DNA from: JANXAZ01 sp964504655
GTDB lineage: Bacteria > Pseudomonadota > Alphaproteobacteria > Geminicoccales > Geminicoccaceae
Direction of reading: 5' to 3'
NCBI GenBank assembly: GCA_964504655.1
Contig: CAZDFD010000010.1
Span: 9,766-73,765, forward strand
Length of the DNA stretch: 64,000 nucleotides
The notes under the pieces are model-generated. The model did not search any database. It worked only from the letters and a program-made list of their open reading frames with translations, and was not told where the DNA came from. Position numbers and translations under genes: made by a program. Each line of letters opens with the position of its first letter. Position 1 is the stretch's first letter. This document shows, piece after piece, positions 28,712 through 36,464 of the stretch.

Positions 28712-29149
28712 ATGACGCGCCCGACCCGGCGGGCGATGGTCGAGCCGGTCGCGGCCGGCGCGCTCGATCCGCGCGAGCCGGTGATCGGGCTCGAGCTCGA
28801 CGGCGAGGTCCGCGCCTGCCCGCTGCGCGTCCTGATCCGGCACGAGATCGTCGACGACGTCTTGGGTGGCGTGCCGGTCGCGGTCACCTGCTGACCGTTG
28901 TGCAACGCCGCGATCGGCTTCGACCGACGGGTCGGCGAGCGCGTTCTCGACTTCCGAACGACCGGCAGGCTCCGCCACTCCGACCTCCTCGTGTGCGATC
29001 GCCGGAGCGAGAGCTGGTGGCAGCAGGTCTCCGGGGAGGCGATCGTCGGCGCCCGGGCCGGCAGCCGCCTGCGGATGCTGCCGGCGCGGCTCGAGAGCCG
29101 GGCGGAGCTTCCGGCGCGGGCGCCGGCCGCGCGCGTGCCGGCCGGGCCC
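28712..29149 (+). pseudogene. DUF3179-domain gene, 3'-truncated, with in-frame TGA at the CxxC motif (possible selenocysteine)
   Basis: An ATG after GGGAGG opens a frame that reads DUF3179 sequence: REPVIGLELDGEVRACPL, HEIVDDVLGGVPVAVT, then TGC TGA CCG TTG TGC AAC, then AAIGFDRRVGERVLDF, SESWWQQVSGEAIVG and MLPARLES. Homologs as I know them read TYCPLCN at this point, so the TGA (28892-28894) replaces the first Cys of a CxxC pair, as selenocysteine does. A small hairpin with a G at the start of its loop lies 26 bases on. Against a working gene, homology stops at about 29145, where the opposite-strand permease gene ends. The last 100 or more residues are missing and no in-frame stop follows for about 800 bases. 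So this is a truncated remnant, perhaps of a selenoprotein gene. In-frame starts at 28634, 28643 and 28670 are also possible. Confidence 0.6.
28921..28934 (+). promoter_or_regulatory. Possible bacterial SECIS-like hairpin after the in-frame TGA
   Basis: CGACC-GACG-GGTCG forms a 5-bp stem (6 with a T-G pair below) and a 4-base loop whose first base is G. The loop G lies 31 bases after the TGA, inside the 16-37 base window described for bacterial SECIS elements with an apical G. A shorter hairpin (CGTT-GTGC-AACG) starts one base after the TGA. In such G+C-rich DNA, hairpins this size are common, so the evidence is suggestive only. Confidence 0.35.
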
Positions 29150-29845
29150 TCAGCCCGAGCGCGGCTGCAGGTGCGCGTGCCAGCGCCGCTCGAGCAGGCG
29201 GATCAGGCCCGCGATCGCGAAGGTCAGCGCCATGTAGAACACGGCCGCGGTGAGGAACGCCTCGTAGGGGCTGTAGTAGCGCGAGTTGACGATCCGCGCG
29301 GCGCCGGTCAGATCGACGATGGTGACCACGCTCGCCACCGCGCTGCCGTGCAGCATGAAGATCACCTCGTTGCCGTAGGCCGGCAGGGCGCGGCGGAAGG
29401 CCGAGGGCAGGACGATGCGGCGGTAGGCGAGCGAGGGCCGCATGCCGAGCGCCCGCGCCGCCTCGATCTCGCCGGCCGGGGTGGCGAGCACGGCGCCGCG
29501 GACGATCTCGGCCGTGTAGGCCGCGGTGTTCAGGGTGAAGGCCAGGAGGGCGCAGAACCAGGCCTGCGACAGGAGCGGCCAGAGCAGGCTCGCGCGGACC
29601 GCCTCGAACTGGCCGGCGCCGTAGTAGACCAGGAACAGCTGGACCAGGAGGGGGGTGCCGCGGAAGAAGTAGGTGTAGGCCCAGACCGGGCCGTTGACCA
29701 AGGGGTTGCGGCTGGTGCGCAGGAGGCCGAGCGGCACCGCCAGGACGAGGCCGAGCGCGAGCGCCAGGAAGGTCAGCCAGACCGTGGTCCAGAGACCGCG
29801 CAGATAGAGCGGCAGGTTGGCCACCACGAGCTCGAGGTCGATCAT
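29150..29845 (-). CDS. Polar amino acid ABC transporter permease (HisM-like)
   Basis: A 231-residue inner-membrane permease of the histidine/arginine/lysine/ornithine type. It has about five helices and the EAA loop GEIEAARALGMRPSLAYRRIVLPSAFRRALP split across its centre; the early RGTPLLVQLFL segment is characteristic. Its ATG overlaps the stop of the partner permease (ATGA). It is the last gene of a five-gene transporter run on this strand. The stop codon sits exactly where the truncated DUF3179 gene breaks off, so a deletion junction may lie just downstream. Confidence 0.88.
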   Translation of the reverse strand: MIDLELVVANLPLYLRGLWTTVWLTFLALALGLVLAVPLGLLRTSRNPLVNGPVWAYTYFFRGTPLLVQLFLVYYGAGQFEAVRASLLWPLLSQAWFCALLAFTLNTAAYTAEIVRGAVLATPAGEIEAARALGMRPSLAYRRIVLPSAFRRALPAYGNEVIFMLHGSAVASVVTIVDLTGAARIVNSRYYSPYEAFLTAAVFYMALTFAIAGLIRLLERRWHAHLQPRSG

Positions 29846-30531
29846 GCCGGGCGCGCCTCGCCGCGGCGGGCGTGCCGCTCGAGCGCCGCGAGTGCCAGCG
29901 TCGAGACGGTGGTGAGCGCCAGGAAGACGAGCGCCACCGCCAGATAGAAGGTGAAGGGCTGGCGGGTGGCGCCGGCCGCGAGCGCCGCCTTGCGCACCAT
30001 GTCGTCGAGGCCGAGGACCGAGAGCAGCGCCGTGGCCTTCAAGAGCACGAGCCAGTTGTTGCCGAGGCCGGGCAGGGCGTGGCGCAGCATCTGCGGCAGC
30101 AGGATCCGGCGGACCACGAGCGCCGGGCGCATGCCGAACGCCCGCGCCGCCTCGAGCTGGCCCCTGGGCACCGCCAGGATGGCGCCGCGGAACGTCTCGG
30201 TCATGTAGGCGCCGTAGATGAAGCCGAGCGTGAGCACGCCGGCCGCGAACGGCCCGACGTCGACATGCTCCCACCCCAGCCGCTCGGCCAGATCGTTCAT
30301 CAGCATCTGGCCGCCGAAGAACACGAGCAGCATCAGCACGAGATCGGGCACGCCGCGGATCAGCGTCGTGTAGGCCGTGGCGAGCGCCCGAAGCGGCGCC
30401 GCCGGTGCGAGCTTGGCGAAGGCGCCCAGGAGCCCGAGGAGGACGGACACCGCCAAGCCGGCGAGCGCCGCCTCCACCGTGAGCGCCGCGCCCTCGAGGA
30501 TCGAGGGCCCGTAGCCCTTGAGGTCGAGCAC
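29842..30531 (-). CDS. Polar amino acid ABC transporter permease (HisQ-like)
   Basis: A 229-residue inner-membrane permease that would pair with the HisM-like protein. RGVPDLVLMLLVFFGGQ and the EAA loop region GQLEAARAFGMRPALVVRRILLP (split by the membrane) identify the HisMQ class. The start is GTG at 30531, 30 bases after the binding-protein gene. The heterodimer with HisM and the ATPase at 32369 would import a polar amino acid such as arginine, lysine, ornithine or histidine. Confidence 0.88.
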   Translation of the reverse strand: MLDLKGYGPSILEGAALTVEAALAGLAVSVLLGLLGAFAKLAPAAPLRALATAYTTLIRGVPDLVLMLLVFFGGQMLMNDLAERLGWEHVDVGPFAAGVLTLGFIYGAYMTETFRGAILAVPRGQLEAARAFGMRPALVVRRILLPQMLRHALPGLGNNWLVLLKATALLSVLGLDDMVRKAALAAGATRQPFTFYLAVALVFLALTTVSTLALAALERHARRGEARPA

Positions 30532-30561
30532 GGCGCCAGCGGGCCGCGGCCGGCGCCCGGC

Positions 30562-31344
30562 TCAGCCGCCGTAGATGTCGAAGTCGAAGTAGCGGCGCCG
30601 GATCGTCTCGTAGGTGCCGTCGGCGCGGATCGCCGCGATCGCCTTGTTGAGCGCCTCCTTGAGGTCGGCGTCCTCCTTGCGCACGCCGATGCCGGCGCCC
30701 TCGCCGAACCACCGCCTGTCGCGCAGCTCGGGACCGACGAACTCGTAGCCCTTGCCCTTGTCGGTGTTGAGGAAGCCCTCGAGGAGCGCGATCGAATCGG
30801 CCAGCAGCAGGTCGACCCGGCCGGCCAGCATGTCGAGGTTGGCCTCGTCCTGCGTGCCGTAGCGCACGATCTCGACCGCGTCGCCATAGTTGTCGGTCAG
30901 GTAGTTGTCGTGAATCGTCGCCCGTTGCACCCCGATCTTCTTGCCCTTGAGTCCGTCCTTGCTGATCTCGATGCCCGAGCCCTTCTTGCGGACGAAGCGG
31001 GCCGGCGTCTGATAGTACTTGTCCGTGAAGTCGATCCGCTTCTTGCGCTCCTCGGTGATCGACATCGAGGCGACGATCGCGTCGTACTTCTTGGCGAGCA
31101 GGGCCGGGATGATGCCGTCCCAGTCCTGCTGGACGAGCTCGCACTCGGCCTTGAGCTTCTCGCAGAGGGCCCGGGCGATGTCGACGTCGAAGCCCTTGAG
31201 CTTGCCGTCGGGTCCCACCTCGTTGAACGGCGGATAGGCGCCCTCGGTGGCGATCCGGATCTTCTTCCACTCCTTGGCGTCGAGCGTGCCGGCCGCGAGC
31301 GCCAGGGCCCCGGCGGCCAGGGAAAGGACGAGCCTGCGCAGCAT
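30562..31344 (-). CDS. Amino acid ABC transporter substrate-binding protein (ArgT/HisJ-like)
   Basis: A 260-residue periplasmic binding protein of family 3. A Sec signal peptide (about 1-23, cleavage after LDA) precedes IRIATEGAYPPFNEV, KGFDVDIARALCEKL and IVASMSITEERKKRIDFTD, the classic LAO/HisJ motifs. The ATG follows GGAGGGAGT. Conserved acidic and arginine ligand positions of the LAO type appear present, suggesting a basic amino acid ligand. It is encoded next to its permeases, with a second paralog just upstream. Confidence 0.9.
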   Translation of the reverse strand: MLRRLVLSLAAGALALAAGTLDAKEWKKIRIATEGAYPPFNEVGPDGKLKGFDVDIARALCEKLKAECELVQQDWDGIIPALLAKKYDAIVASMSITEERKKRIDFTDKYYQTPARFVRKKGSGIEISKDGLKGKKIGVQRATIHDNYLTDNYGDAVEIVRYGTQDEANLDMLAGRVDLLLADSIALLEGFLNTDKGKGYEFVGPELRDRRWFGEGAGIGVRKEDADLKEALNKAIAAIRADGTYETIRRRYFDFDIYGG

Positions 31345-31420
31345 GACTCCCTCCGCGAGAGCGAACCGCGTCCGAGAGAGCCGAGCCGGGCCGCGGCCGT
31401 CAAGTCGGCAGGAGGCTTCC

Positions 31421-32326
31421 TCAGCGGGGGTCGATGTCGAAGCCGAAATAGGCCTTGGCGATCCGGGCGTGCTCGCCCTTGGCGCGCAGCGCGTCGAGCG
31501 CCGCATCCAGCCGCTCGACCAGCTCGCGGTTGCCCTTGCGGACGACGATCCCGGCACCGTAGCCGAACCAGCGCGGATCGGTGTAGCTCGGCCCGCACAG
31601 CTCGAGGCCGGCGCCCTGCTGGGTCTTGAGGGCGCCCTTGTCGAGCGCCAGGGCGTCGCCCATGACCAGATCGACGCGGCCCTCGGCGAGCGCCGCCACC
31701 GCCAGGGGCAGGGTCTCGAAGCGCACCACCTCGGCCTCGCCCGCGAAGGTCGCGGTGACGAACTGGTCGTGGGTGGTCGAGGCCTGGACCGCGATGCGCC
31801 GGCCCTTGAGGCGGCCGGCCACGGGCTCGACCGGGCTGCCCTTGCGGCGCAGGAAGCGGGCCGGGACCTGGTAGTAGCGGCGGGTGAAGTCGGCGGTCTG
31901 GCGGCGCGTCTCGGTGATCGAGACCGAGGCCACGATCGCGTCGACCTCGCTCCAGAGCCGGGGCTCGAGGCCGATCACCGCGTCCTGGAGGACCGCCCAG
32001 GGGCGCTGCACCAGCTCGCAGCGGACCGCGAGCTCGGCGCAGAGCGCGTTCGCGATGTCGACGTCGAAGCCCTTGAGCCGACCCTTGGCGTCGAGCTCGC
32101 TGAAGGGTGGATAGGAGCCCTCGACGGCGAGCCGCAGCCGGGGCGCCCCGGGTGCCGGCGCGGCGGGCTGGACCGCCGCCTCCTTGGTCGCCGCCGTGCG
32201 CGGCTTGGCCGGCGCCGCCTTGGGCGGCGCCGCGGTGGTGCCGTTGGCGCCGGCCGCGGCCGCATCGGCCGCGGGCGCGGCCAGCAGCAGCGCGAGCAGG
32301 GCCGCGATCCTGGGCCAGCGGGCCAT
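31421..32326 (-). CDS. Second amino acid ABC transporter substrate-binding protein
   Basis: A 301-residue paralog of the neighbouring binding protein (shared motifs: GSYPPFSELDAKGRLKGFD, VDAIVASVSITE, ADFTRRYYQVPARF). A signal peptide (about 1-23) is followed by an unusual Ala/Pro/Thr/Lys-rich stretch (about 24-62) before the family-3 fold. This stretch is absent from the first protein and looks like a flexible tether or wall-reaching linker. Two binding proteins with one permease/ATPase set would widen the substrate range, as HisJ and LAO do in enterobacteria. CTTGAC lies on this strand about 55 bases upstream. Confidence 0.87.
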   Translation of the reverse strand: MARWPRIAALLALLLAAPAADAAAAGANGTTAAPPKAAPAKPRTAATKEAAVQPAAPAPGAPRLRLAVEGSYPPFSELDAKGRLKGFDVDIANALCAELAVRCELVQRPWAVLQDAVIGLEPRLWSEVDAIVASVSITETRRQTADFTRRYYQVPARFLRRKGSPVEPVAGRLKGRRIAVQASTTHDQFVTATFAGEAEVVRFETLPLAVAALAEGRVDLVMGDALALDKGALKTQQGAGLELCGPSYTDPRWFGYGAGIVVRKGNRELVERLDAALDALRAKGEHARIAKAYFGFDIDPR

Positions 32327-32368
32327 CTCGGCAGCTCCGGGTGATCGGGTCGAGGCTCGTCTGCCAGA

Positions 32369-33178
32369 TCAGCCGGCCGCGTCAAGGCCGGCAGCACCTC
32401 GGGCGCGGGCGTTGTGCCCGGCGAGGAACTGGCGCAGCCGCTCCGAGCGCGGCCCGCCCAGGACCGCGCCCGGCGGGCCCTGCTCCTCGATCCGTCCCTG
32501 GTGCAGGAACACGACCTCGCTCGCCACCTCGCCGGCGAAGCCCACCTCGTGGGTCACGACCAGCATGGTGCGGCCCTCGAGCGCGAGGTCGCGCATCACC
32601 TTCAAGACCTCGCCGACGAGCTCGGGGTCGAGCGCCGAGGTCGGTTCGTCGAACAGCAGGACGGCGGGCTCCATGGCGAGCGCCCGGGCGATCGCCGCGC
32701 GCTGCTGCTGGCCGCCCGAGAGATGCGCCGGGTAGTAGTCGCGGCGGTCCCAGATGCCGACCTTGGCGAGCAGCGCCTCGGCCCGCTCGAGCGCCGCCCG
32801 GCGCGGCAGGCCGAGCACGTGCACCGGCGCCTCGACGACGTTCTGGAGCACCGTCATGTGCGCCCAGAGATTGAACTGCTGGAAGACCATGCCGAGCCGG
32901 GCGCGCGTCCGCTCGACCTGGCGCGGATCGACCGGGACCAGGCCGCCGCCGGCCCGCGGCCGCAGCCGGATCTCCTCGCCGGTGACCGCGATCCGCCCGG
33001 CGTCCGGCAGCTCGAGCAGGTTGATGCAGCGCAGGAAGGTGCTCTTGCCCGACCCCGAGGCGCCCAGGAGCGCGATCACGTCGCCCTGCCGGGCGGTGAG
33101 CGAGATGCCCTTGAGGACCTCGACCCGGCCGAACGACTTGTGGATGCCCTCGACCTCGAGCGCCGCGGCCGTCGTCAC
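32369..33178 (-). CDS. Polar amino acid ABC transporter ATP-binding protein (HisP-like)
   Basis: A 269-residue ATPase that drives the adjacent permease pair. Walker A is GASGSGKST, the Q-loop is FQQFNLWAHMTV, the signature LSGGQQQR, Walker B LLFDEPTSALD and the switch His is in VTHEVGFA. FNLWAHMT is typical of the HisP/GlnQ branch. GTG start. It is the first gene of the operon, with CTTGAC (33237-33232 on this strand) in the leader. The order ATPase, two binding proteins, two permeases makes a complete importer. Confidence 0.93.
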   Translation of the reverse strand: MTTAAALEVEGIHKSFGRVEVLKGISLTARQGDVIALLGASGSGKSTFLRCINLLELPDAGRIAVTGEEIRLRPRAGGGLVPVDPRQVERTRARLGMVFQQFNLWAHMTVLQNVVEAPVHVLGLPRRAALERAEALLAKVGIWDRRDYYPAHLSGGQQQRAAIARALAMEPAVLLFDEPTSALDPELVGEVLKVMRDLALEGRTMLVVTHEVGFAGEVASEVVFLHQGRIEEQGPPGAVLGGPRSERLRQFLAGHNARARGAAGLDAAG

Positions 33179-33231
33179 GTCCCTGCCGTCTCCCGTGCGA
33201 TAAAGGAGCGTCGGCGGGCGGGTTCCCGATT

Positions 33232-33237
33232 GTCAAG
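33232..33237 (-). promoter_or_regulatory. CTTGAC -35-like element of the amino acid transporter operon
   Basis: CTTGACA on the minus strand lies 54 bases before the HisP-like start. The best -10-like hexamer (TTTATC, 33204-33199) is 26 bases away, too far for a standard promoter, so the true -10 is unclear. Confidence 0.3.
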
Positions 33238-33326
33238 CTGGCCGGATCGGTGGGAGAGACGACCGGCGGCCGCTCGGGGACGGGGAGGCCCGCGGGTCGT
33301 CCGGTGATCATCAGGGAGACAGCACC

Positions 33327-34037
33327 ATGGATCTCGCGAACAGGGCGCTCGTCGCCGAGTGCCTGGGCACGGCGTGGCTGGTGTTCGGCGGCTGCGGCAG
33401 CGCCGTCCTCGCCGCCGCCTTCCCCGAGGTGGGGATCGGCCTCGTCGGCGTCTCGCTCGCCTTCGGGCTGACCGTCTTGACCATGGCCTACGCGATCGGA
33501 CCGATCTCGGGCTGCCATCTCAACCCGGCCGTGACCGCGGGCCTCGTGGTCGCCGGCCGCTTCGAGCAGAGCAAGGCGCTCGGCTACGTGGTGGCCCAGG
33601 TGGTGGGGGCGGTCATCGCGGCCTTCCTCCTGTTCATCGTCGCCTCGGGCAAGCCGGACGCGTCGCTCGGGGGCTTCGCCGCGAACGGTTTCGGCGAGCT
33701 GTCGCCGGGCAAGTACGGCGCCCTGGCCGGGCTCGTGATCGAGCTCGTCATGACCTTCATGTTCCTGATCATCATCCTGGGCGCCACCAGCCCCAAGGCG
33801 CCGGCCGGATTCGCGCCGATCGCGATCGGCCTCGGCCTGACGCTGATCCATCTGGTGAGCATCCCGGTCACCAACACCTCGGTCAATCCGGCCCGCAGCA
33901 CCGGCCAGGCGCTGTTCGCCGGCTGGCCCTACCTGATCCAGCTGCCGTTCTTCTGGTTCGTGCCCATCATGGGCGCCATGGGTGCGGGCGTCGCCTGGAA
34001 GTGGCTCGCCCAGGAGGAGCCGGCCAGCCGGGGCTAG
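33327..34037 (+). CDS. aqpZ: Aquaporin Z-type water channel
   Basis: A 236-residue inner-membrane channel with six helices and both half-helix NPA motifs (HLNPAVT and SVNPARS). The selectivity filter looks water-specific: Phe in helix 2, His in LIHLV, Thr in TNTSVNP and the NPA-adjacent Arg, as in AqpZ and unlike glycerol facilitators. The ATG follows GGGAGA. It stands alone, convergent with the cyclase gene (4-base overlap of the 3' ends). Confidence 0.93.
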   Translation: MDLANRALVAECLGTAWLVFGGCGSAVLAAAFPEVGIGLVGVSLAFGLTVLTMAYAIGPISGCHLNPAVTAGLVVAGRFEQSKALGYVVAQVVGAVIAAFLLFIVASGKPDASLGGFAANGFGELSPGKYGALAGLVIELVMTFMFLIIILGATSPKAPAGFAPIAIGLGLTLIHLVSIPVTNTSVNPARSTGQALFAGWPYLIQLPFFWFVPIMGAMGAGVAWKWLAQEEPASRG

Positions 34038-35713
34038 GCGGAGCGCCCCGACCCGAACCGGGCGCGGCCGCGCCGAGCGCCGTCCGCCGAGGGACGGCGT
34101 TCGGGCTCGGGCAGACCGGCCGCCTCCGGCACGAGGCGGACGGCCAGCCCCTCGGCGCGGCCGCGCAGCTCGACCAAGCGGCGTTCGGCCGCCTCGAGCG
34201 GGCAGCCGGCGCGGGCGAGCAGGTCCTCCGAGACGACCAGCTCGACGCCCAGGTCCTTGGTGAGCGATTCGAGCCGGCTCGCCACGTTGACGGTGTCGCC
34301 GATCGCCGTCAGGTGAGCGCTGCGGCCGTAGCCGAGCTCGCCGACGATGGCCGGCCCCGCGTGCAGGCCGATGCCGATGCGCAGCGGCGCGCCGAGCTCG
34401 CTGGCGAGTTCGGCGTTCAGGCCGGCGAGCCCGCGGCCGATGCCGCGGGCGGCGTCGAGGGCCCGGCGGGCCGCTTCCTCGGGCCCGTCGTCGAGGCCGA
34501 ACAGCGCCATGATCCCGTCGCCCATCACCTTGTCGACCCGGCCGCCGGCGCGCTCGATGGCCGCCCCGGCGACCGCCACGAAGCGGTTGAGGACGAACAC
34601 CACGTCATAGGGCAGGCGGCGCTCGGCCAGGCGGGTGAAGCCCCGGAGATCGGCGAACAGCACGGCGATCTCGCGCTCCCGCCCCTGATCGGGATCCATC
34701 GGCCGCCGCACCGCCGCGGCGGCGGCCGCCGGCGGCACCAGGCGGACCACCGCGAGCGGCGCGCGCGGTCGGATCTGGCAGGCGAGGCGCACCTCGGCCG
34801 GGGCGCCGATCCGCTCGAGGAGGCGCGCCTCGATCGCCGCGGCGGGCGGAAGCGCGTCGAGCCCGGCCACCACCCGCACCCGGCAGGTCGAGCAGCGGCC
34901 GCGCCCGCCGCACACCGAGGCGTGCGGCACGCCCGCCACGCGGCTCGCCTCGAGCAGCGTGAGCCCGGGCGGAACCCGCGCCGCCCGCCCACCGTCCCAG
35001 GTGATGGCGATCCGCCCGCGCCGGGCGAGCGCGGCGCGCACGAGCCGGCCGAGGAGCACGGCCGCGGCGAGGCCGAGCCAGCCGGCCACGATCCAGCCTT
35101 CGAGCGGGCCCACGAGAAATGCCCGCGTCTGCGACCAGGGCTGGTCCGCGAGCGGGACGAGCCGGCCGCCGGCCGAGGGATCGACCGCCCGGAGCGCGGC
35201 GAGTTCGCGTCCGGCGGCCACGGTGCCGAGGGCGGCGAGCGTCGGCAACAGTGCGGCGAGCGCCGCCAGCCCCGGCAGCCAGCGCGGATAGGCCGGGCGG
35301 AGGCGCAGCCAGAGGTGCAGGCCGATGCAGCCGTGCAGCCAGACCAGCAGCAGGAGCAGGCTCTGCCGGGCCATCCCGTCGGGCCAGATCAGGCCGAGCA
35401 GGAAGGCGTAGCTGTCCTCGATCCCGAGCAGGCGGTGGGCGACCCCGGTGCCGAGCAGGTGCAGCGTGAGCAGGGTCGGGATCAGGAGACCGAGCGCGAG
35501 CTGCACGAGCTCGATCGGCGGCATGTCGAGCGTGCGGCGCTGCCAGAGCCGGGCGAGGCCGAGCAGGGGATGCAGGATCAGCGCCGCCAGCACCGCCCAC
35601 TCGAGGCCGGGCGCCCGCCAAACGGCGAGGAACAGCGATCGGCCGGCCTCCATGAGGTCGAGCGAATGCAGCCCGAGCGCATGGTTGGCCAGATGGCTGG
35701 CGGCGAAGCCCAC
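34034..35713 (-). CDS. Membrane protein with 2Fe-2S ferredoxin domain and class III adenylate cyclase domain
   Basis: At least 559 residues. The N-terminal half has about six membrane helices with histidines that could bind heme (for example SHLANHALG and GCIGLHLWL). A plant-type 2Fe-2S domain follows near 250-330 (CGGRGRCSTC plus LACQI). A class III cyclase domain ends the protein (about 350-510). The cyclase has both metal Asp (FADLRGFT, MGDGIM), the Lys/Asp pair that favours ATP (VDKVMG, GDTVNVASR) and the transition-state Asn and Arg. It may couple redox state or oxygen to cAMP. GTG at 35713 would cut helix 1; homologous-looking sequence continues upstream to CTG codons at 35755 or 35776, just after the peroxidase stop, so the true protein is probably about 14-21 residues longer. 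Confidence 0.85.
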   Translation of the reverse strand: MGFAASHLANHALGLHSLDLMEAGRSLFLAVWRAPGLEWAVLAALILHPLLGLARLWQRRTLDMPPIELVQLALGLLIPTLLTLHLLGTGVAHRLLGIEDSYAFLLGLIWPDGMARQSLLLLLVWLHGCIGLHLWLRLRPAYPRWLPGLAALAALLPTLAALGTVAAGRELAALRAVDPSAGGRLVPLADQPWSQTRAFLVGPLEGWIVAGWLGLAAAVLLGRLVRAALARRGRIAITWDGGRAARVPPGLTLLEASRVAGVPHASVCGGRGRCSTCRVRVVAGLDALPPAAAIEARLLERIGAPAEVRLACQIRPRAPLAVVRLVPPAAAAAAVRRPMDPDQGREREIAVLFADLRGFTRLAERRLPYDVVFVLNRFVAVAGAAIERAGGRVDKVMGDGIMALFGLDDGPEEAARRALDAARGIGRGLAGLNAELASELGAPLRIGIGLHAGPAIVGELGYGRSAHLTAIGDTVNVASRLESLTKDLGVELVVSEDLLARAGCPLEAAERRLVELRGRAEGLAVRLVPEAAGLPEPERRPSADGARRGRARFGSGRSA

Positions 35714-35789
35714 GAGCAGCAGGCCCGAGCCCTGGCGGAGCCGGGCCGACCACAGCGCTGCGGCGCCGCCGGCCAGCGGGGTCGCCCGC

Positions 35790-36344
35790 TCAGCCGCGGC
35801 CCGCGAGCGCCCGCTCGACCGCGGCCGCGATCTCCGGTGATCCGGGCTCGACGCCCGAGGGCCAGGCGGCCAGTGCCGAGCCGTCCGGACCGATCAGGTA
35901 CTTGTGGAAGTTCCAGCGCGGCCCGGCGCGTTCGCCGAGCTCCTGGCGCAGCCAGACGAACAAGGGGTGCGATCCCGGCCCGCGCACCTGGACCTTCTCG
36001 GTCAGCGGGAAGTCGAGGTCGAAGTTGGTCTCGCAGAAGGTCTTGATCTGCTGGCTCGAGCCGGGCTCCTGGCCGCCGAAGTCGTTGGAGGGCACCCCGA
36101 GCACGACGAGCCCGCGGTCGCGGTAGCGCTCCCAGAGCCGCTGCAGGGCGGCGTACTGGTAGGTGAAGCCGCAGAGCGAGGCGGTGTTGACGACCAGGAG
36201 CGGCCGGCCGGCGAACCGCTCGAGCGGCAAGGGCTCGCCCTCGATCGAGGTGAAGGCGAAGGCGAAGGCGCCGCGTTCCGAGGCGGCCCCGGATGCTGCC
36301 GGCCCGAGCAGCACCAGGCCAAGGACGGCGAGCAACAGGCGCAC
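35790..36344 (-). CDS. Glutathione peroxidase family protein, exported
   Basis: A 184-residue thiol peroxidase. The active-site triad is C58 (NTASLCGFT), Q92 (NDFGGQEPG) and W144 (RWNFHKYL). The active residue is encoded by TGC, so this is the Cys type and not a selenoprotein. Residues 1-21 form a signal peptide, so it probably acts in the periplasm, which is unusual since most bacterial members are cytoplasmic. GTG start after GGGAGG. It is cotranscribed with the 2Fe-2S/cyclase gene (77-base gap or less) and divergent from nnrU. Confidence 0.88.
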   Translation of the reverse strand: MRLLLAVLGLVLLGPAASGAASERGAFAFAFTSIEGEPLPLERFAGRPLLVVNTASLCGFTYQYAALQRLWERYRDRGLVVLGVPSNDFGGQEPGSSQQIKTFCETNFDLDFPLTEKVQVRGPGSHPLFVWLRQELGERAGPRWNFHKYLIGPDGSALAAWPSGVEPGSPEIAAAVERALAGRG

Positions 36345-36380
36345 GGCACGAGCCTCCCGGCAGGTTGACGGAGTTCGGGA

Positions 36381-36399
36381 GCGGGCCTGGAAAGCCCGC
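36381..36399. promoter_or_regulatory. Inverted repeat between the peroxidase and nnrU genes
   Basis: GCGGGC-CTGGAAA-GCCCGC is a perfect 6-bp stem with a 7-base loop in the 120-base divergent spacer. Its position between two starts favours an operator over a terminator. AT-rich CAAATCTTATAC follows and may be a -10 for nnrU. Confidence 0.35.
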
Positions 36400-36464
36400 C
36401 ACCCGGCGCAAATCTTATACGCGGTGCGCGGCCGGTCGGACCGCCGGGCCCCGAGGGGGAGAGG

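Noticed and set aside
28898..29947. A continuous protein running from the DUF3179 remnant through 29947
   Set aside because: After about 29145 the frame is antisense to two permease genes and shows no DUF3179 features.
35790..36344. The glutathione peroxidase as a second selenoprotein
   Set aside because: The active-site codon is TGC (Cys58), not TGA.
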